Made by a program: the position numbers and the translations under genes
Source: Hyphomicrobium_B sp001006785
GTDB lineage: Bacteria; Pseudomonadota; Alphaproteobacteria; Rhizobiales; Hyphomicrobiaceae
Assembly (NCBI RefSeq): GCF_001006785.1
Contig: NZ_CDHO01000003.1
Span: 1,426,001 to 1,490,000 of the forward strand
Reading direction: 5' to 3'
DNA: 64,000 nt
Shown here: positions 39,172 through 48,049 of the stretch, one piece after another
Numbering within the stretch: position 1 is the first letter of the stretch
Layout: the number at the start of each line of letters is the position of its first letter
The notes under the pieces: model-generated
Database searches by the model: none
Told to the model about the DNA's origin: nothing
Seen by the model: the letters and a program-made list of their open reading frames with translations, nothing else

Positions 39172-41421
39172 CTAGGTTGGAAGGTTGAGCGTCGAGGCCA
39201 AATTCCCTGTCTGGCCCATGAGGTCCAAAATCTTGTCGACGAGTGGGTACTGGCCTCTGTCAAATTGCAGAGGATAGGTGGCATCCACGAACTTGTGCGG
39301 GCGATGATCTGGAAGCGGAAGGCTGTGGGCCAAGGCAAGTGGCAGAATGTAATCAAGTGGCTGGGTGACGTCGTAGCGGTCGGATGGCCGCGACTGAAAG
39401 GGCGCGAACGCCGAATCCGCGAACTTGCTTTTGTAGGAATAGTACAGCGATAGGCGATGCCAACCGCCACTTTTGTCGGGTTGGGTCCGGGCGGTTCTCA
39501 GCAGGAGCCTCTCTGCGGAGTCACTGATCGCCAAGGCTTGAGTGGGCCGTATGGTTCGCCATGCGTGGGCATGGGAAGCAAGGACATTTGCGTATTTGAG
39601 TTCGATGTCGCCGATGACTTGCTGAGCGAGCACGTCACGGAAACATACCGCTGCGATGATGAGGTAATCGTCGCGGATGTGTGCGGTTTCGTGACCGGCC
39701 TCGGGCGAAAAGCCGTGGTGATCCCGGAGGTAACGTTGCCAAAAGGTCTCGCCAAGCAGGGCGAGTGCGGCCAGGTTTGTTCGGTCTGTGAGTACCGCGT
39801 GCAGGGCCGGGGCCGAGGCGACTCGGAATTGACGGTCTGCTTGGGCTTCGAGGTAAAGACGCTTGGCGTCCAGGAACACCAGGTCGGATGGGCTTATGCC
39901 GTCGAGAGGTATGGACTTGAACGGCAGCTTGGGCGGGGGTGCATTGTTGGCTTCTGCTGCAACAAGAACGAGGTGGAGGGCCTCGAGGCGACCATCCACG
40001 TCAGCGAGGCCCTGGGCAAGAGTGACGATTTCGTCGACGCAAGGGTTCGACTGCCCGATGTGACGTTCGAATGCTTCTGCCAGCGCCAGTCGGGGCGATG
40101 GTTCGCCAGAAAGTCGGTAGGAATCCAGCAGGTGCCGCGCGATGCTGGATGATCTGGAGGCAAGATCGGGGTCGCCGGCGAGAGTATAAGCGATAGCGAT
40201 CTTTTGGTGCAGCAGGGCGCGTTCAACAAGGTCCTCGTTGTCGTTTGCGCCGAGCCGGTCGAGGGCGAGTTCATATCGATCAAGGGCTCGATCAACACGG
40301 AAGTCTGCGAGAGGGGTCCTGAAACCTGCGAGATAAGGGACGTCCTCTTCCCGAAAGGATGCTCTCCAGACAGCGGTGGTTCTCCCGTCGTCGAAGCATC
40401 GCAGAAGGGTTTCACCTGCATCGGTGAGTTCGGGAACCGCCGCGATGGCTATGGCGGGCCCGCCGTAGCCATACTCCGCTTCAAGGTCCATCCACTTGGC
40501 GACTTCCGCGAGATGGTCTGCCGCCTCGTGGTGGAGGGTGGCCCGCACTCGGTCGATGAGAGGGCTCAGCGCCGCTTGCCGTAAATGAAGGTTGTGGCGG
40601 TCGCCGGGCTCCGCGGCGCATAACTCTCGAAGGAAGGTGGCTTTCGCCTGGGTCTTGAGCCGTTGGATGTCGAGGCGGCCGTCGCGGAAATAGTGCTTGT
40701 GGGCAGCCACCGAGAGGTCGACCAACGGCCCGATGAGCCTTCCGGCGTTGGCCGGAGGGATTCGGAGCTGCGTAATCTTGCTGAGGCATGTGAGGGAGAG
40801 GTTGGCGAGATTATAGATGACGCCGCGGTGCGAAGGGTCTTCGTGATGAAGGGTGAGGTATTGGCGGAGCGTTTTCTGCCATTGGTCGGGGTTGAAGAGG
40901 TGACTGAGTTTGATGAGTTCGAGGCGCGCTTGAATGCCTGATGACCGGAACATCATGGCCTTGCGGTGAAGCTCAAGAGCGGACGAGGCGGTTTCGTCGG
41001 CGAATGGTTCGTCGATGCATGTTATGGCATGGGCGAGTTCGGAGCGCAGAGAAGTCAGGAGCTGGGGATTGTCCTTGAGAAAGGCCATGAGGTGTTCCAG
41101 CCGTCGTCTGGACCGGTATCGCGTGGCGTCGTGGGTGTCCGCGAGGTCGAAGGAGAGTGCCGCAAAATAATCCTCGTAGGGCGTGTTGAGGTTATCGGTT
41201 CGCACGGCGTTATTGGCGTGAGCAAGGCGCGCCACGTAATCCCCCGTAAGGTGGCTGAGGAGGGCAAGCCTCGTGTGAATGATCGCGGATTTCACATGGT
41301 GGTGCGGGTCGTTGGGCGACAGCGCTTTCAATGCGGCTGCGTAGTGCGGAATGGCCTCTTGGAATTGAATCGACCACAACAGCTCACGGCCTTCGTGATC
41401 GTCGAAAGTCATGTCGAGCAT
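39172..41421 (-). CDS. Large helical-repeat protein, unrecognised
   Basis: The 749-residue product starts at an ATG preceded by GGAGGGG. It is built of many helix pairs with TPR-like spacing (ELLWSIQFQEAIPHYAAALK, DRYELALDRLGANDNEDLVE, LLHQKIAIAYTLAGDPDLAS). No enzymatic motif, signal peptide or membrane segment is visible. Helical-repeat proteins of this size beside decayed nucleases are often sensor or scaffold components of defence systems, but that is only context. It faces the nuclease remnant convergently, 36 bp apart. Confidence 0.65.
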   Translation of the reverse strand: MLDMTFDDHEGRELLWSIQFQEAIPHYAAALKALSPNDPHHHVKSAIIHTRLALLSHLTGDYVARLAHANNAVRTDNLNTPYEDYFAALSFDLADTHDATRYRSRRRLEHLMAFLKDNPQLLTSLRSELAHAITCIDEPFADETASSALELHRKAMMFRSSGIQARLELIKLSHLFNPDQWQKTLRQYLTLHHEDPSHRGVIYNLANLSLTCLSKITQLRIPPANAGRLIGPLVDLSVAAHKHYFRDGRLDIQRLKTQAKATFLRELCAAEPGDRHNLHLRQAALSPLIDRVRATLHHEAADHLAEVAKWMDLEAEYGYGGPAIAIAAVPELTDAGETLLRCFDDGRTTAVWRASFREEDVPYLAGFRTPLADFRVDRALDRYELALDRLGANDNEDLVERALLHQKIAIAYTLAGDPDLASRSSSIARHLLDSYRLSGEPSPRLALAEAFERHIGQSNPCVDEIVTLAQGLADVDGRLEALHLVLVAAEANNAPPPKLPFKSIPLDGISPSDLVFLDAKRLYLEAQADRQFRVASAPALHAVLTDRTNLAALALLGETFWQRYLRDHHGFSPEAGHETAHIRDDYLIIAAVCFRDVLAQQVIGDIELKYANVLASHAHAWRTIRPTQALAISDSAERLLLRTARTQPDKSGGWHRLSLYYSYKSKFADSAFAPFQSRPSDRYDVTQPLDYILPLALAHSLPLPDHRPHKFVDATYPLQFDRGQYPLVDKILDLMGQTGNLASTLNLPT

Positions 41422-41797
41422 TGCCGCCCCTCCGTCTGCGAACGTTAAGCGGCACGGTTGAAGGTGGCGAAAGCCAGATTTCTCATCGACCCGCTAGCGC
41501 AGCGTCGGCTGTTTGCGGCGCCGATCATCGTGAGGTTTCAAGGCCTGGGCGTGAAAACGCTCGTGCTTGCGGCCTAGCTGATCAATTAGGCGACCGAATA
41601 TCGCGGGCGTGATTAGCTTGCGGCAGGGCATGAATTCGAATTTTCCGAGCCGGTTCACGGTGATGTGGGCGGATATTCCGACTGCGGTCGATGAGTGACA
41701 GCGGGCGGGAAACGCACGTGATGAGGGTGGGATTATTTGCATCGCGCGAGAGATGTGCGACCTTTGGGCATTGTGGGGTGTAGGTGCTTATATTCGA
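41422..41797. other. Divergent region between the helical-repeat protein and a LuxR-like regulator
   Basis: An 82-codon minus frame (41494-41742; MPCRKLITPAIFGRLIDQLG) is present but has no ribosome-binding site or family resemblance. I treat the region as promoter sequence and record the frame as doubtful. Confidence 0.4.
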
Positions 41798-42769
41798 ATG
41801 CTTATTGAGTCCGTTATCCAGGCTCTCGCCGAGCCGGACTTGCGTGAAGGATGGGCTGACTATCTCGCCAGCGCCATTTCGAACTGCCATTTCCTCGGGG
41901 CGGTGAGCGTCCGGTTCGTTGTCAACCACAGTCCAGCGGTGTCCTTCATCATCGGCAGCGGGCCAAAACGCGCCGAACTCGAGCGGTTCCTTAGCCATCA
42001 TCCAACGAGCCCGCCCGGGACCACGGCGAGGCGAGCGATGACGTGGACTATTCCCATCGTCGGGCTCGAACTGGCCGATTGTCCGGCGGGGCTTTACGCC
42101 ACTGGCGAAACGAGCTCGGAAGTGAGCGAGGCCCTTGGGCAGTGGTCGGCGAAAGAGCCGCTCGACAAGGCGCTCCTGCATACACAGAAGATCCTTGAGG
42201 CGCGTGTGCGGCAGGTGAAGAAAAGCACCCAGGCCGAACGCAAGGACGCCGTTGTGCTGGTTGACCGCCGAGGCCAGATTCTTCACCACAACGAAAAGGC
42301 GGCGGTTCTCATGAACGCGCTGCCGGAGCTGATTTACGAGAGCCCGGAAAAACAGCTTATGTTTCGCTCGAAACGGGACAACAGCATCTTCCGCGCGGCA
42401 TTGCGCAACTTTTTCCATTCCCCAAACGATGGGGGGAAAACCCGGGAGATCCTCGGACGCGAACTGATATGCCAGTTCTCGGAGGCTGACGTTGAGTGGC
42501 CGCCGAAGCAAATTGCCGCCGTGACCTTGCGGCGGATGAAACAGGAAATCGACATCGGCGAAGCGGAATTGATGACGGTCTTGCGGGCGACCGAAGGCCA
42601 GGCAAAGCTTGCGAAATACCTTCTCGACGGCAAAGGGCTGAAGGAATTCAGCCGGGATCAGGGCATCAGCCACGCCGGCGCCCGCTATCACCTCGGCCCC
42701 CTGATGCGGCGCCTGGATTGCCATTCGCAGGCCGAGTTGGTCCGCAGGCTGTACTTATTGTTCGGCTAG
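41798..42769 (+). CDS. LuxR-like HTH transcriptional regulator with PAS-type region
   Basis: From ATG 41798 the product has 323 residues. An earlier start at 41753 would add 15 poor residues. The centre (VVLVDRRGQILHHNEKAAVL) looks like a PAS sensor strand. The C-terminal 60 residues (LMTVLRATEGQAKLAKYLLD, GLKEFSRDQGISHAGARYHL) have the shape of a LuxR-type helix-turn-helix, with the turn at DQGISHAGARYHL. It stands alone at the left edge of the plasmid-like block and probably regulates it. The signal is unknown. Confidence 0.75.
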   Translation: MLIESVIQALAEPDLREGWADYLASAISNCHFLGAVSVRFVVNHSPAVSFIIGSGPKRAELERFLSHHPTSPPGTTARRAMTWTIPIVGLELADCPAGLYATGETSSEVSEALGQWSAKEPLDKALLHTQKILEARVRQVKKSTQAERKDAVVLVDRRGQILHHNEKAAVLMNALPELIYESPEKQLMFRSKRDNSIFRAALRNFFHSPNDGGKTREILGRELICQFSEADVEWPPKQIAAVTLRRMKQEIDIGEAELMTVLRATEGQAKLAKYLLDGKGLKEFSRDQGISHAGARYHLGPLMRRLDCHSQAELVRRLYLLFG

Positions 42770-43048
42770 AAAAAATCCCTGCGCGCACTATCCGAACCGT
42801 GAGAGACGGCTGCGTCCCCGGCGTGCTGCCCTCGATTGCGGGGCGCGGAGAACGGCTCGTTGTCCGCTGTCTTCGATGGTCGCAACGATGGAGGGACAAG
42901 ATGTTGCGTAGGGTAGCGGGCAAATATACCTCCACATTGTCGGTCTTGCTGGAACCGACCAATTAGCTTGCCGCGAATTCATCGAAAACTATCTGATCGG
43001 CGAGGATGGGCTTGCGGAAAAGCCGCTAAGCTTTCCGTGACAACAACC

Positions 43049-43438
43049 ATGGAGACCGCCTTGCCCCGCCAGATTCTGTTTCACGCGCATTGTTCTAAGA
43101 CGAAGAGGCCGTTTCTCGTCGAAGGAATGCTCGACGGGAATGTGCTCAGGTGGACGGATGCCTTCGAGATGATCGAGGGGACCTACGATGAGAAGCCGGT
43201 CAGCGAACTTCCCGACCTGGTGCACCGGGCCGAAGGGTTCAAATGTCCTTGCTGCGGATACTTGCCGCGCATGGGGAACTTCTCGTTCTGGTCGTGCAGC
43301 AGCTGCGGTGAAATTCACTGCGGCGGAAAGAGCGGAAACGTTCACCACGGCGCCTGCGGCACTTGTTTGATCAGTCCTGAACAGCTGTCCCCCATCGAAA
43401 AGGCAAAGGTGTCGCTTGCTGACAAGGGCAAGTTCTGA
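43049..43438 (+). CDS. Zinc-ribbon protein
   Basis: The start is taken at ATG 43049 (METALPRQILFHAHCSKTKR), and a frame open to 42968 is likely leader. The 129-residue product has four Cys pairs: CPCCG, CSSCGEIHCGG and CGTC, plus C16. This suggests one or two zinc ribbons. A strand-rich N-terminal part (FLVEGMLDGNVLRWTDAFEM) precedes them. It ends 2 bp before the next gene, so the two are co-transcribed. The region 42770-43048 upstream shows no gene. Function is unknown, and a nucleic-acid or protein-contact role is likely. Confidence 0.6.
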   Translation: METALPRQILFHAHCSKTKRPFLVEGMLDGNVLRWTDAFEMIEGTYDEKPVSELPDLVHRAEGFKCPCCGYLPRMGNFSFWSCSSCGEIHCGGKSGNVHHGACGTCLISPEQLSPIEKAKVSLADKGKF

Positions 43439-43440
43439 AC

Positions 43441-44121
43441 ATGGACCTGCTTCAGAGTTTGAGGGAGCTTGACGAGAAGCGCGCGCGGCTGACCCTCTAT
43501 GGCAATCGCATCGGCATGGCGCATTGGATTGCCCCGCGCACCGCGGAGAAGTTGCGCAAGCTTCTGCAGGATCGGTTCTGGGCGGTAACAAAGAGCCGGG
43601 AACAGGTCATGAGCTTGATCAATGGCGATCCCGTCATGTCTGAGCGGCTGAAACGCCACCATGCCGAGGCGCTCAAGGAACTCGAAGCGCCAAAGGCTGC
43701 CTCTGCCTTGCCGACGATCATGCCCATCTCGGCGTATTTGAGGATGATGGCCGGCGATGTCATCAAGGCCGAACGCAAGGAGCGTCAGGCTTTCGAGGAC
43801 CTTAAGGAGGCCAACGGCTATTACGTGAATGAGGAGTGGCGGCATGACGGCGTTGATGTAGGCCTCGTCAATGATCTCATCGACCGGCTGCGGGTGCAGC
43901 GCGACGCGGACCGCATGCAACGGGGGCGCATCGTCGATGGCTTTTTGTATTTCTTCCATCAGGAATGGAAGGACCGTTACGGGCCATGGAGCCTGCAGGT
44001 TGAGGCGGTGCTGGCGCAAGTGCGGCAGGAGATGTCGGGCCAGCAGGAAAAAGCCGCCTCGCCGCTCAAGGACTTCCGCCGCCGGCATGGTCGGCAATTG
44101 GCAAAGCAAAGGGCACGATGA
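43441..44121 (+). CDS. Unrecognised helical protein of the plasmid-like block
   Basis: The 226-residue product (MDLLQSLRELDEKRARLTLY) is rich in charged helices (VQRDADRMQRGRIVDGFLYF, then KDFRRRHGRQLAKQRAR). It is translated right after the zinc-ribbon gene. Nothing links it to a known family. It is convergent with parB, with a shared terminator hairpin between. Confidence 0.6.
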   Translation: MDLLQSLRELDEKRARLTLYGNRIGMAHWIAPRTAEKLRKLLQDRFWAVTKSREQVMSLINGDPVMSERLKRHHAEALKELEAPKAASALPTIMPISAYLRMMAGDVIKAERKERQAFEDLKEANGYYVNEEWRHDGVDVGLVNDLIDRLRVQRDADRMQRGRIVDGFLYFFHQEWKDRYGPWSLQVEAVLAQVRQEMSGQQEKAASPLKDFRRRHGRQLAKQRAR

Positions 44122-44131
44122 CATGAAAAAT

Positions 44132-44157
44132 GGCCGCTTCCCGGCAAGGAAGCGGCC
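44132..44157 (-). terminator. Rho-independent terminator of parB
   Basis: GGCCGCTTCC and GGAAGCGGCC pair over a 6-base loop. Read on the minus strand the stem is followed by ATTTTTC, 15 bp beyond the parB stop. Confidence 0.85.
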
Positions 44158-44172
44158 GTTCGTGCGGGGACC

Positions 44173-46146
44173 CTAGAGGGCGGCCTCGCTTGTTTGAGCG
44201 AGGAAGGCAGGAAGCTCGGTGTCGGGCTCCCGGGCTTCGTTCGGTGCCGTTGCCTCGCCGTTGCGCAGGACCTCAGGGAGCCATCCGCTGCCCGCGAGAA
44301 GTCGTTCGGCCTCGCGGACAAGCCCCTCCTTCTTCATGCCGTTGAGGTACTGCGTGGTGTCGTCGCCCTTCGCTTCGCCTACAGCGGCCACGATGTGGGC
44401 CTTCGACACGCGGTCAAGGTAAGTCTTGCCCGTCGCCTGCCAGCCCGTCGCGACCATGTTGAAGCCAAGCGCGTTGGCGATGTCGTTGGAGTTGGCGATC
44501 TCGGCCGTGCGCATGTTGTGTTTCTCTCGGACGGCGTTGAGGCTGCCGGCGACGCATTGGGCAAACAGGGCTTCGCGGTCGTTGTCGGTGAGCTTCCAAA
44601 GCGCGGCCCAGACGTCCTCGGCGTCCTCGGGCAGAAGGGCGCGCAGTTCGCTGTCGCGGGCCTCATAATCCTTGGTGGGCTTCCAGGCTTCGAGGCCTTC
44701 GACATTCGCATGGAAACCGCCGCGCGCCGAGATCTGCAAGCAGGACTTCGAACCGAAGTGGAAGAAGTGCTCGATGCACAGCGCATGCAGCGCGGCCATG
44801 AATGCGACGGTAAAATCGCGGCCAAGCGCGGTGCGCAGAGCCTGCGTGCGGTAAGCCGTCAGGTCTTGGAGGAGCGAATCCGGCAACGGCTTGAGCTTTG
44901 TCTCTTCGTCGTCGGAGGGCTCGGCGCCTGTGAGGGGCTCAGCGCCGGGTTCACGCGGTTGCAGGGCGACATCTTCGGGCTTGAGATAGCCGTAGGCGAT
45001 ATCGACGGAGCCGTCATGGCCGATCGATAGGAAGGCGCCGCCCTTGGCCATGTCCTCCGGTGAATAGACAGGTTCGCGGTTTTCCAAAGCATCGATTTCG
45101 GCTTCGAGGGTGTTGGCCCGCGCCTGTTGCTCCTCCGTCGGCTCCTCGATGTCCTCGAGGTCGAAGAGCTCGTTGCGGAGGGCGTCCAGGCGGTCCTCCT
45201 CCTCATCTGAGAGCACCGCCGTGGCTTCTACCAGGCGCCGGTGTTTGGAGAGCTCGCTGTAAGGAACGTCCACCGCTGCCTCAACCCACTTCCAACCCTT
45301 GGCCAGCAAACGGTCACGTTCGGCGTTGAGCTTGTCCATCACCAGGCGGTTCAGAAGCTCGGCATCCTGAAGGTAGCCTTCATTGTCCTCGTCGAAGAAG
45401 TCGCGCTGGACGAAGCCGCCGGCCTGTTCGTAGGTCTCGAGCCCGATGAAGCGGACGCGGCGGTCGCGGGCGTGGACCATTTTCTCCGTCAACAGGCGAC
45501 GGATGTCATGGGCATCCTTTTGCCAGTCGGGCTTGTCGGCAAGGGCGGCGAAGACCTGGTCCTGGCGGGCGTGGTCCTCGGTGACGCAGTAGGCCATCAA
45601 TTGCTCAAGCGTCAGCTCCTCATCGGCATAAGCTTCCAACAGCGCGGGGCTTGCATTGGCGAGGCGCAGCCGTTGCTTGACGACGGTCGGCGTCACGCGG
45701 TGGGCGGCGGCGATGTCGGTTTCGGACATGCCTTTGTCCAGCATCGCCTTGAAGGCGCGGAACTCGTCCAGGGGGTGCAGGGCCTCGCGCATGACGTTTT
45801 CGCTGAGGCTGTCGTCCTCGGCGATGCCATCCGCCTTAATGGTGCACGGGATGGGGGCATCGGCCGCGATGCGCTTTTGCTTGAGGAGAAGTTGCAACGC
45901 GCGCAGGCGGCGGCCGCCCGCGTGCACCTCGTAGACGTCAGCATCCACTTCGGTCGGCCGCGAGACCAGGCTTTGGAGGAGGCCGCGGCGGGCGATGTCC
46001 TCGGCAAGGTCGGCGATGGCCTTCTCCTCGTAGAGCTTGCGGACATTGGCGGCAGAGAGCACCAGCTGGTTGAGGGGAATGCTGGTGACGTGGTGCAGGG
46101 TGACTTGTGGCATTTTGGACTTGGCGGCGGATTTGGATCGGCCCAT
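44173..46146 (-). CDS. ParB/RepB-family nuclease-domain protein
   Basis: The start is ATG 46146 with GGAG 7 bases upstream. The longer frame is noise. The 657-residue product begins GRSKSAAKSKMPQVTLHHV. A ParB/Srx domain spans about 15-110 (NVRKLYEEKAIADLAEDIAR, EVHAGGRRLRALQ). The HTH region has GMSETDIAAAHRVTPTVVKQ. A long C-terminal part of about 400 residues is of unknown role. It is far larger than chromosomal ParB (about 300). Such ParB-like proteins recur on alphaproteobacterial plasmids and ICEs. No parA lies beside it, so it may control replication, transfer or transcription instead of classic partition. Confidence 0.88.
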   Translation of the reverse strand: MGRSKSAAKSKMPQVTLHHVTSIPLNQLVLSAANVRKLYEEKAIADLAEDIARRGLLQSLVSRPTEVDADVYEVHAGGRRLRALQLLLKQKRIAADAPIPCTIKADGIAEDDSLSENVMREALHPLDEFRAFKAMLDKGMSETDIAAAHRVTPTVVKQRLRLANASPALLEAYADEELTLEQLMAYCVTEDHARQDQVFAALADKPDWQKDAHDIRRLLTEKMVHARDRRVRFIGLETYEQAGGFVQRDFFDEDNEGYLQDAELLNRLVMDKLNAERDRLLAKGWKWVEAAVDVPYSELSKHRRLVEATAVLSDEEEDRLDALRNELFDLEDIEEPTEEQQARANTLEAEIDALENREPVYSPEDMAKGGAFLSIGHDGSVDIAYGYLKPEDVALQPREPGAEPLTGAEPSDDEETKLKPLPDSLLQDLTAYRTQALRTALGRDFTVAFMAALHALCIEHFFHFGSKSCLQISARGGFHANVEGLEAWKPTKDYEARDSELRALLPEDAEDVWAALWKLTDNDREALFAQCVAGSLNAVREKHNMRTAEIANSNDIANALGFNMVATGWQATGKTYLDRVSKAHIVAAVGEAKGDDTTQYLNGMKKEGLVREAERLLAGSGWLPEVLRNGEATAPNEAREPDTELPAFLAQTSEAAL

Positions 46147-46195
46147 GGTTTCTCCAGTTCTTGGGTTCCGGGAAGCTGGAGCGAGAGCCTCTCTC

Positions 46196-46660
46196 TCACA
46201 CCTTTCCCTTCGCCCGGCGGGCCCCTCTCCTCGGTCTCTCTTGCGCGCGCTTCGCGCCAAAGTAGGCCTGCTGGATGTCCCGCAGCGCCTTCTCGCCATC
46301 ATCAAAGGCATCGGCCGGTCCGACCAGCTCGGCTTTGAGGGCTTCACGCCGTTTGGAAATGCCGACCCGGGCCGCCCGGGAAAGGTTGTGGCCTTTGAGT
46401 TGTTCGTCGCAGGCGCCGATCTCGGTCAACAGCAGGAGGGTATCTGACGATGCGAGCGACTTGGCGTCGGGGCATACCCCTGCATCGAACTGCCAGGTGC
46501 TTTCAAGGGTTGTCTGGGCGAATTCAGCGACCCAATCGGCGAGGTCTTGCCCCAAGGGTATAACCGCCTCGGGGTCTTCATTTGTTTTTTCCCAGAGCCT
46601 GCGGGCGTCGGCCTCCGTCATGGTAATCGCCATCATCGTGAGCATGGGCGTCGCTTTCAT
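46196..46660 (-). CDS. Unrecognised protein of the plasmid-like block
   Basis: The frame is open from 46741, and the ATG at 46660 is the preferred start (an ATG at 46621 is also possible), giving about 154 residues. The sequence (EADARRLWEKTNEDPEAVIP, then STWQFDAGVCPDAKSLASSD) is helical and soluble and ends in an Arg-rich tail. It lies 49 bp before parB in the same orientation. No family is recognised. Confidence 0.5.
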   Translation of the reverse strand: MKATPMLTMMAITMTEADARRLWEKTNEDPEAVIPLGQDLADWVAEFAQTTLESTWQFDAGVCPDAKSLASSDTLLLLTEIGACDEQLKGHNLSRAARVGISKRREALKAELVGPADAFDDGEKALRDIQQAYFGAKRAQERPRRGARRAKGKV

Positions 46661-46738
46661 TGTTGGGAAACCAAGGCCCCTTCTCCGGAAGGCTTTGGTT
46701 CGCCTCACAATGCCTTCCTCTCCCTTCCCGTCTGGGAG

Positions 46739-46766
46739 CAAAAAAAAGCGGCGCCGAAGCGCCGCT
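46739..46766 (-). terminator. Rho-independent terminator after the DUF2493 gene
   Basis: AGCGGCGC and GCGCCGCT pair around a 4-base loop and, on the minus strand, run into eight T residues. It lies 14 bp past the DUF2493 stop. Confidence 0.9.
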
Positions 46767-46780
46767 GATGGGAGCGCCCC

Positions 46781-47728
46781 TCAGGCGCGGGCGGCCTCCG
46801 GCTGGACCGGTCGGCGGTCGAGAAGCGGAATGCCGAGCTTCTTCGCCTTGTCCGCGAGGTTGTCGTTGATGCCATTGCCCGGGTAGACCACGAGGCCGAT
46901 GGGCATCGCCTCCAGCATCTCGTCGTTGCGGCGGAAGACGGCGGCCTTGTCGTTCGGGTGCTTCTTGCGGGGCTTGAAGGCGATGGCCGTGACACCCCGG
47001 TGTGCCGCCCACGATGCCGCGATCGCGTCCGCTCCCAGCGGATTGCCGCTGTGGATGAGGATGGCGCCCGGATGGTTCTTGAAGGCTTTGTCGAGGTCGG
47101 CCCAGATCTGGGCATGGTCGTTGCAGTTTTGGCCGCCGGTGAAGGCGATGCGAGGGCCCTTGGGCAGCATCACCTCGGTGTCCGCACGGTGCTTGGCGGA
47201 GATGAAGTCGCGGGCTTCGATGACCGATGCCGTGACCTTGCGGCGGTTGACCATCGAGGTCGAGCGGGGCCGCCACGGCGAACCGGTGAGGGTGTGGAAC
47301 TCATCGGCGAGGGCATCGCGCAGGTGTTCGATGGCATCGCGCCGGCCGATAAGGCTTTCGCCAAAGGCAACCTGGCGCTCGAGCTCGACGGAAGCGATTT
47401 CCGAGCCGTCGCTCTTCTCCTGCGCCTCCTTGATCCGAAGCTCGGCGTCGTCCAGGCGCTTTTGGAGGCGGTCAACCTTGCGGTGGAAGATGTCGACCAT
47501 CGACCAGGCGAGGTCTTCGGTCTCTTGCTCGAGGCCGGTTCCCAGGAGTGGTCCGGAAAGGGCCGAGAGGAGGGTTGAAGCAAGACCTTTGAGCTCGGTG
47601 TCGTCCGGCAGGGGACGCGGGTCGGGTTCGTTGCTGTCCGGCGTGTAGCCGTAGAGGGCGAGATTGTCGGCGACGCGGCCGGTGGCGGTCGTACTGGGGT
47701 AGCCGGATCGAGAGTGAGCGTAGGTCAT
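46781..47728 (-). CDS. DUF2493 (SLOG-type) protein
   Basis: The start is ATG 47728 after GGAGG. Upstream open frame to 48043 is not coding. The 315-residue product has a coiled-coil-like middle (KVDRLQKRLDDAELRIKEAQ). A C-terminal DUF2493 domain (about 190-305) has RIAFTGGQNCNDHAQIWADL, ILIHSGNPLGADAIAASWA and NDEMLEAMPIGLVVYPGNG. The GG...GAD pattern is the nucleotide-binding site of the SLOG/YspA fold. SLOG domains bind or process nucleotides such as ADP-ribose derivatives. The gene recurs in alphaproteobacterial plasmid blocks, with role unproven. Confidence 0.85.
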   Translation of the reverse strand: MTYAHSRSGYPSTTATGRVADNLALYGYTPDSNEPDPRPLPDDTELKGLASTLLSALSGPLLGTGLEQETEDLAWSMVDIFHRKVDRLQKRLDDAELRIKEAQEKSDGSEIASVELERQVAFGESLIGRRDAIEHLRDALADEFHTLTGSPWRPRSTSMVNRRKVTASVIEARDFISAKHRADTEVMLPKGPRIAFTGGQNCNDHAQIWADLDKAFKNHPGAILIHSGNPLGADAIAASWAAHRGVTAIAFKPRKKHPNDKAAVFRRNDEMLEAMPIGLVVYPGNGINDNLADKAKKLGIPLLDRRPVQPEAARA

Positions 47729-48049
47729 CGGAATTTCCTCCGTTGGTGAAGGGAAGTCCGGCGCCCATCGCCGGCCTTTCCGGCGAGCCTTCAGCCGACG
47801 GACGGACCGGGTGCACCGCGAGCGCGAGCGAGCGGCCGAAGCGGAGCGGAGGACGGCCCTTGGGCCGGGACTATTTTGTTTCGCGATGCAAAGGGCGCGA
47901 ACGCGCCCGGCGGAAAATAGTCCCGGCCGCCGTTGCGCCCCTGAGGTCCGGCTGGTGGCTTTCTCGCCGCTCTGAAAGGCCGGGGGGCCCGCCGCCCCTC
48001 CCCCGGAGGTGCCCGTGCCTCCGCTTTCCGGTCGCGACCTCACGCCCGC

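Noticed and set aside
41494..41742. 82-codon minus frame between the helical-repeat and LuxR-like genes
   Set aside because: Looks partly protein-like but lacks start signals and any family resemblance; recorded only as doubtful.
41582..42724. 380-codon minus frame opposite the LuxR-like gene
   Set aside because: The plus frame shows a helix-turn-helix and PAS-like segment; the minus frame is His/Arg-rich without motifs.
45241..46338. 365-codon plus frame opposite parB
   Set aside because: ParB domain motifs on the minus strand settle the coding strand.
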